Assembly: GCA_965219515.1 (NCBI GenBank)
Contig: OZ244776.1
Location: 248,001 to 312,000, forward strand
Direction of reading: 5' to 3'
DNA: 64,000 bases
DNA from: Ilyomonas sp965219515
GTDB lineage: Bacteria; Bacteroidota; Bacteroidia; Chitinophagales; Chitinophagaceae
Part shown: in pieces, positions 60,060 to 64,000 of the stretch
Layout: each line of letters opens with the position of its first letter
How positions within the stretch are numbered: position 1 is the first letter of the stretch
Notes under the pieces: generated by a model
Told to the model about the DNA's origin: nothing
Seen by the model: the letters and a program-made list of their open reading frames with translations, nothing else
Databases searched by the model: none
Made by a program: the position numbers and the translations under genes

Positions 60060-62711
60060 TTATTTCAGCAAACCCTTAATTTCATTCAGCTTCAGCAAGG
60101 CTTCTACCGGCGTTAAGCGGTTAATATCTATTGTTTGCAGTGCCTCTCTGATTTCTTTGAACGTTTCGCTGTGCGCATCAAAAATAGAAAGCTGCAAACG
60201 CGAAGCAGACAGTTTTTTTATATTACTTTCCAAACTTCTGACTTTCAAATTCTCCGGCTTTTCATCTTCCCGGCTTTCCGTTTCGCCGGCTTCCCGGTTC
60301 TCTTCATTCTTCTCCTCCAGTTGCTTCAAAATTTCATTGGCGCGGTCAATTAATTCAGGCGGCATACCCGCCATTTTCGCCACATGAATGCCGAAGCTAT
60401 GCGTGCTGCCGCCGGGCGCCAGCTTGCGCAAGAAAATAATGCGGTTGTTAATTTCTTTATTGGTAATGTGATAATTTTTTACGCGGGGCAACTTATTTTC
60501 CAGTTCATTCAATTCGTGATAATGTGTGGCGAATAACGTCTTTGGCGCCATGGGCGATTGATGTAGAAACTCTGCAATGCTCCACGCAATTGAGATGCCA
60601 TCGTAAGTAGATGTGCCTCTGCCGATTTCATCAAGCAAAACCAGGCTTCGCTCAGAAATATTATTGATGATGCTCGCGGTTTCGTTCATCTCAACCATAA
60701 ACGTACTTTCCCCGCCGCTTACGTTATCGCTTGCGCCAACGCGGGTAAATATTTTATCGGTCAATGGAATCTTCGCTTCGCTTGCCGGTACAAAGCTGCC
60801 GATGTGCGCCATCAGCGTTATCAAAGCGGTTTGGCGTAACAATGCACTTTTGCCGCTCATATTCGGACCGGTAAGAATAATAATTTGTTCACCCGCCGGG
60901 TCAAGTGTTATATCGTTGGCAATGTATGGCTCGCCGGCAGTCAGGTTGCGCTCGATAACGGGATGGCGGCTTTCCGTTAGCTGCAGTTGCAATCCGTTGT
61001 GCACAACCGGTTTTTTGTAATTGTATTGAATGGCATTATTGGCAAAGCAAAGCAGGCAATCAAGCGTTGCCAATACATTTCCGTTTACCTGAAGCGGTGC
61101 GATGTAATCCTGCAGTTCCAGCAACAGTTTGTTATACAATTCGGCTTCTATCGTTACTATTTTTTCTTCGGCACCCGTTATACTTTCTTCGTATTCTTTC
61201 AGTTCGGGTGTAATGTATCGCTCGGCATTGGCAAGCGTTTGTTTGCGTATCCATTCCGAAGGCACTTTATTTTTATGCGAATTGGTTACCTCCAGATAAT
61301 AGCCGAACACATTGTTATAGCTTATTTTTAAAGAAGAAATTCCCGTGGTTTCCGCTTCGCGCTGCTGTATATTAATTAAATAATCTTTACCTTTTACAGC
61401 AATGTTGCGCAGCCGGTCTAATTCTTCGTTCACGCCTTTATTTATCACGTTGCCTTTGGCAGCTGAAACAGGCGGCTCAGGCGTAATATCATGAATGATT
61501 TTTTCAACCATATAGCTGCAATTGTTCAACGCATCGCCAAGCCGTTTTATGTAGCCGTGAGAGGAGGCGCAAAGTTGTTTGATAACAGCCGTATGTTGCA
61601 GCCCCCGCGCCAGATGCAGCACTTCGCGCGGGTTAATTTTATGCGATGGAATTTTGCCTGCCAGCCGCTCGATGTCGCCGCATTGTTTAATAAGCGAATG
61701 CATTTGTTTTCTTACATCGGTTTCTGTAATAAAATAAACAACCGCTTCAATGCGCTCATTAATCTTGTTCATCTCTTTTAAAGGCATCAGCACCCATCGC
61801 CGCAGCAATCTTGCACCCATCGGGCTTGTGGTGTTATCCAATACTTTTAATAAGCTGTTGCCGTTTTCCGTTGCGCCGATAATTTCAAGATTGCGAATGG
61901 TAAACCGGTCCATCCAAAGAAAATCATCGCGTTCAATGCGCTGTACCGTGGTAATGTGCTGCAGGTTGGGATGCTCTGTTTCTTTTACATAATGCAGAAT
62001 GGCGCCTGCGGCAACAATGCCATTGTGCAGGCCTTCAATGCCAAAGCCTTTCAGCGAATGCGTCTGAAAATGTTTCAGTAAAGTTTCGGTGGCAAAAGAT
62101 TCTTCCCAAAGCCAGCTTTCAAGCGTATAAGTGTACCATTTTACGCCGAATGTTTCCTTAAATTGTTTTTGCAGGTTACGCTGAAAAATAACTTCGGCAG
62201 GCTTCAGACTTTGCAACAATTTATCGGCATATTCCACATCGCCTTCGGCAACAAAAAATTCTCCGGTCGAAATATCAAGAAAGGCAATGCCAATGATTTG
62301 TTCGTTGAAATGAACGGCGGCCAGAAAGTTGTTGCTGTTGTGTTCTAATAATTTATCGTTGGTTGCTGTGCCGGGCGTTACCATTTCGGTTACGCCGCGC
62401 TTTACGATGCCTTTGGCAAGTTTGGGATCTTCAAGCTGATCGCAGATGGCAACGCGGTAACCCGCTTTTACTAGTTTGTGCAGATATGTGTCAAGCGCAT
62501 GATGCGGAAAGCCGGCCAGCTCGCTCGACGAAGGCGCACTATTGTTGCGTTTGGTAAGCGTAATGCCAAGCACCTGCGAAGCCTTGATGGCGTCTTCGCC
62601 AAACGTCTCATAAAAATCACCCACCCGAAACAGCAAAATGGCATCCGGGTATTTCTGCTTGATTGCATTGTGCTGCTGCATTAATGGTGTTTCGATACCT
62701 GTTTTTGCCAT
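60060..62711 (-). CDS. mutS: DNA mismatch repair protein MutS
   Basis: 883 residues from the ATG at 62711, the usual MutS length. The mismatch-contacting motif GDFYETFGEDA has FYETF at 33-37. The C-terminal ATPase has Walker A LTGPNMSGKSALLRQTALI, the loop VGASDNVSGGESTFMVEMNE, Walker B LVLLDEIGRGTSTYDG and FATHYHEL. Connector and clamp domains lie between, and the tail EALLKLNEIKGLL is typical. It binds mismatches and recruits MutL. Single gene; no mutL in the window. Confidence 0.97.
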   Translation of the reverse strand: MAKTGIETPLMQQHNAIKQKYPDAILLFRVGDFYETFGEDAIKASQVLGITLTKRNNSAPSSSELAGFPHHALDTYLHKLVKAGYRVAICDQLEDPKLAKGIVKRGVTEMVTPGTATNDKLLEHNSNNFLAAVHFNEQIIGIAFLDISTGEFFVAEGDVEYADKLLQSLKPAEVIFQRNLQKQFKETFGVKWYTYTLESWLWEESFATETLLKHFQTHSLKGFGIEGLHNGIVAAGAILHYVKETEHPNLQHITTVQRIERDDFLWMDRFTIRNLEIIGATENGNSLLKVLDNTTSPMGARLLRRWVLMPLKEMNKINERIEAVVYFITETDVRKQMHSLIKQCGDIERLAGKIPSHKINPREVLHLARGLQHTAVIKQLCASSHGYIKRLGDALNNCSYMVEKIIHDITPEPPVSAAKGNVINKGVNEELDRLRNIAVKGKDYLINIQQREAETTGISSLKISYNNVFGYYLEVTNSHKNKVPSEWIRKQTLANAERYITPELKEYEESITGAEEKIVTIEAELYNKLLLELQDYIAPLQVNGNVLATLDCLLCFANNAIQYNYKKPVVHNGLQLQLTESRHPVIERNLTAGEPYIANDITLDPAGEQIIILTGPNMSGKSALLRQTALITLMAHIGSFVPASEAKIPLTDKIFTRVGASDNVSGGESTFMVEMNETASIINNISERSLVLLDEIGRGTSTYDGISIAWSIAEFLHQSPMAPKTLFATHYHELNELENKLPRVKNYHITNKEINNRIIFLRKLAPGGSTHSFGIHVAKMAGMPPELIDRANEILKQLEEKNEENREAGETESREDEKPENLKVRSLESNIKKLSASRLQLSIFDAHSETFKEIREALQTIDINRLTPVEALLKLNEIKGLLK

Positions 62712-63005
62712 AGAAGGCAAATATAGTTGATGGGTAGAAGGTATGAGATATGAGGTTTGGGGTTTAAGGTATGAAAGCTTTTTTATAGCGTGTAAACAAA
62801 AAAATACAAGGATCTGTTATCTCAGATTGATGATTGCTTGCGAAGCTGTTTGGCGTTTAACGTCGGGTAATTTTCTGCATAAAATGTAACATCCGATGCA
62901 GTTTGTTTTATACTTGCTTACACAATCTTACTGCTGATAGCTTTCACTTAATACTTCACCGCTTCTTGGAATAGTATTTGGGCAAGCCGTTACATAAATT
63001 ACAAA

Positions 63006-63815
63006 ATGGAAAATAAATTACAAGGTCAGGTTGCCATTGTTACCGGCAGCAGCAGCGGTATTGGAACCGGTATTGCAAAAGCCATGGGCGAAGCCGGTGC
63101 TTTTGTGGTTGTAAACCATACGCACCATTCTTCTAAAGATGAAGCGGAAGAAGTAAAGGCAGAAATAGAACAAACGGGCAGCAAGGCAATTGTTATCAAA
63201 GCTGACGTTAGCAAAGAAGAGGAAGTGCAAATGATGTTTGCCGAAACCATCAGGCAGTTTGGAACGGTTGATATATTGGTGAATAATTCCGGCGTACAAA
63301 AAGATGCGGCGTTTCATGAGATGACGCTTGATGAATGGAACACCGTAATCGGCATTAATCTTACCGGGCAGTTTCTTTGCGCCCGTGAAGCCGTTAAAGA
63401 ATTTTTGCGCAGAGGTGTTGATGAAAAACGCTCAGCCGCCGCCGGTAAAATCATTCACATGAGCAGCGTGCACGAAGTGATACCCTGGGCGGGGCACGCC
63501 AATTATGCGGCTTCCAAAGGTGGCATTATGATGCTGATGAAAACCATTGCGCAGGAATACGCACCTCAAAAAATACGCATCAACAGCATTTGCCCCGGCG
63601 CCATCAAAACACCCATTAATAAAGCCGCCTGGGAAACAGACAAAGCCCTGAATAGCTTGATGACACTGATTCCTTACAAACGCATTGGTACGCCCGAAGA
63701 TGTAGGTAAATTGGCCGTATGGCTGGCAAGTGATGACAGCGATTACATTACCGGCGCATCCATTTTTATTGACGGCGGCATGACGTTGTACCCGGGTTTT
63801 GAAGATAACGGGTAA
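63006..63815 (+). CDS. Glucose-1-dehydrogenase-type SDR
   Basis: 269-residue classical SDR. Cofactor motif AIVTGSSSGIGTGIAKAMGE (TGxxxGIG), LVNNSGVQKDAAFHEM (NNSG variant of NNAG), catalytic Ser in IIHMSSVHEVIPWAG, YAASKGG (YxxxK), and the C-terminal DYITGASIFIDGGMTL. The last part is typical of glucose 1-dehydrogenases and related sugar dehydrogenases. The substrate is not certain. A clear hairpin terminator follows. Confidence 0.93.
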   Translation: MENKLQGQVAIVTGSSSGIGTGIAKAMGEAGAFVVVNHTHHSSKDEAEEVKAEIEQTGSKAIVIKADVSKEEEVQMMFAETIRQFGTVDILVNNSGVQKDAAFHEMTLDEWNTVIGINLTGQFLCAREAVKEFLRRGVDEKRSAAAGKIIHMSSVHEVIPWAGHANYAASKGGIMMLMKTIAQEYAPQKIRINSICPGAIKTPINKAAWETDKALNSLMTLIPYKRIGTPEDVGKLAVWLASDDSDYITGASIFIDGGMTLYPGFEDNG

Positions 63816-63865
63816 GTTTATAATTCTGGCAAGCAGCGGAAAACAGGTACATTAGCTCTTTAAAA

Positions 63866-63898
63866 AAAGCCTGTTATTATTTTTTAATAACAGGCTTT
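63866..63898. terminator. Hairpin terminator after the SDR gene
   Basis: Perfect 14-bp arms AAAGCCTGTTATTA (63866-63879) and TAATAACAGGCTTT (63885-63898) with a T-rich loop. It lies 51 bp after the SDR stop. Confidence 0.85.
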
Positions 63899-64000
63899 AC
63901 AAAAGAATAAAATGCCTGCCAGATTAACTACGCTTTTTATATTGCTATGTCAATTACGTTTCTTTTATTGATGATACCTTGTTTGCTTTATATCATTAAA

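Noticed and set aside
1..64000. CRISPR array, tRNA or rRNA genes, integron integrase, prophage
   Set aside because: No regularly spaced repeats, no cloverleaf or rRNA signature, and no recombinase or phage structural gene was seen on either strand.

Overview
This 64 kb window looks like a chromosome segment of a Bacteroidota species, most likely Chitinophagaceae. The inference rests on family content: DUF2147, DUF4142, DUF4267 and PA2169-type proteins, short Crp/Fnr regulators without a classic long C-terminus, GH95 fucosidase, an MBOAT plus SGNH pair, many lipoproteins and an outer-membrane-barrel protein next to an ECF sigma factor. Base composition is moderately AT-rich. One gene has a TAnnTTTG-like promoter box. 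No rRNA, tRNA, CRISPR array or integrase was seen.

Region 1 (1-16.2 kb) is accessory. It holds small one- to three-gene units, mostly on the minus strand: alpha/beta hydrolases with Asp nucleophiles, dimeric-barrel monooxygenases (ABM), EVE-domain proteins, cupins, a lipocalin-like protein, NmrA-type SDRs and AraC/Crp regulators. It also holds a complete IS903-group (IS5 family) insertion with a 9-bp target duplication, an IS630 transposase relic and three decayed genes (one EVE, two ABM). Long intergenic imperfect palindromes occur between units.

Region 2 (16.2-34.3 kb) is core-like. It has a murein-recycling pair (dipeptide epimerase and AnmK) with a DMT exporter, a lipoprotein, a 49-residue gene missed by size cut-offs, DUF2147, NIPSNAP, GH95, EcsC, an FtsE/FtsX-like ABC pair, a TspO-like protein, an ECF sigma factor with a membrane/barrel partner, and a large zinc-peptidase/TolB-propeller/barrel protein.

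Region 3 (34.5-46 kb) is a second accessory stretch. Three paralogous AraC genes each follow enzyme genes (quinone oxidoreductase; NmrA plus DUF4260; SnoaL-like), and the first AraC is broken by one in-frame TAA. An alpha/beta hydrolase, a DUF5519 protein, an SDR, a YdeI-like protein, a WYL regulator and a VOC protein follow.

Region 4 (46.3-64 kb) is core-like again: 2'-5' RNA ligase, SGNH plus MBOAT acyltransfer pair, LolA-like protein, PA2169 and DUF4142 stress-type proteins, S41 protease, malate dehydrogenase, TlpA-like thioredoxin, glycosyltransferase, two tandem sulfotransferases, MutS and an SDR. Several clear hairpin terminators are present here.

The strongest observations are: (a) duplicated ABM-EVE gene pairs in which a different partner is dead in each copy; (b) three genes each interrupted by a single in-frame stop; (c) repeated palindromes abutting accessory genes, in one case supplying the stop codon; (d) the precise IS903-like insertion at a ribosome-binding region. 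No clearly new defence or mobile system was identified. The palindromes and the ABM-EVE pairing are the best leads.
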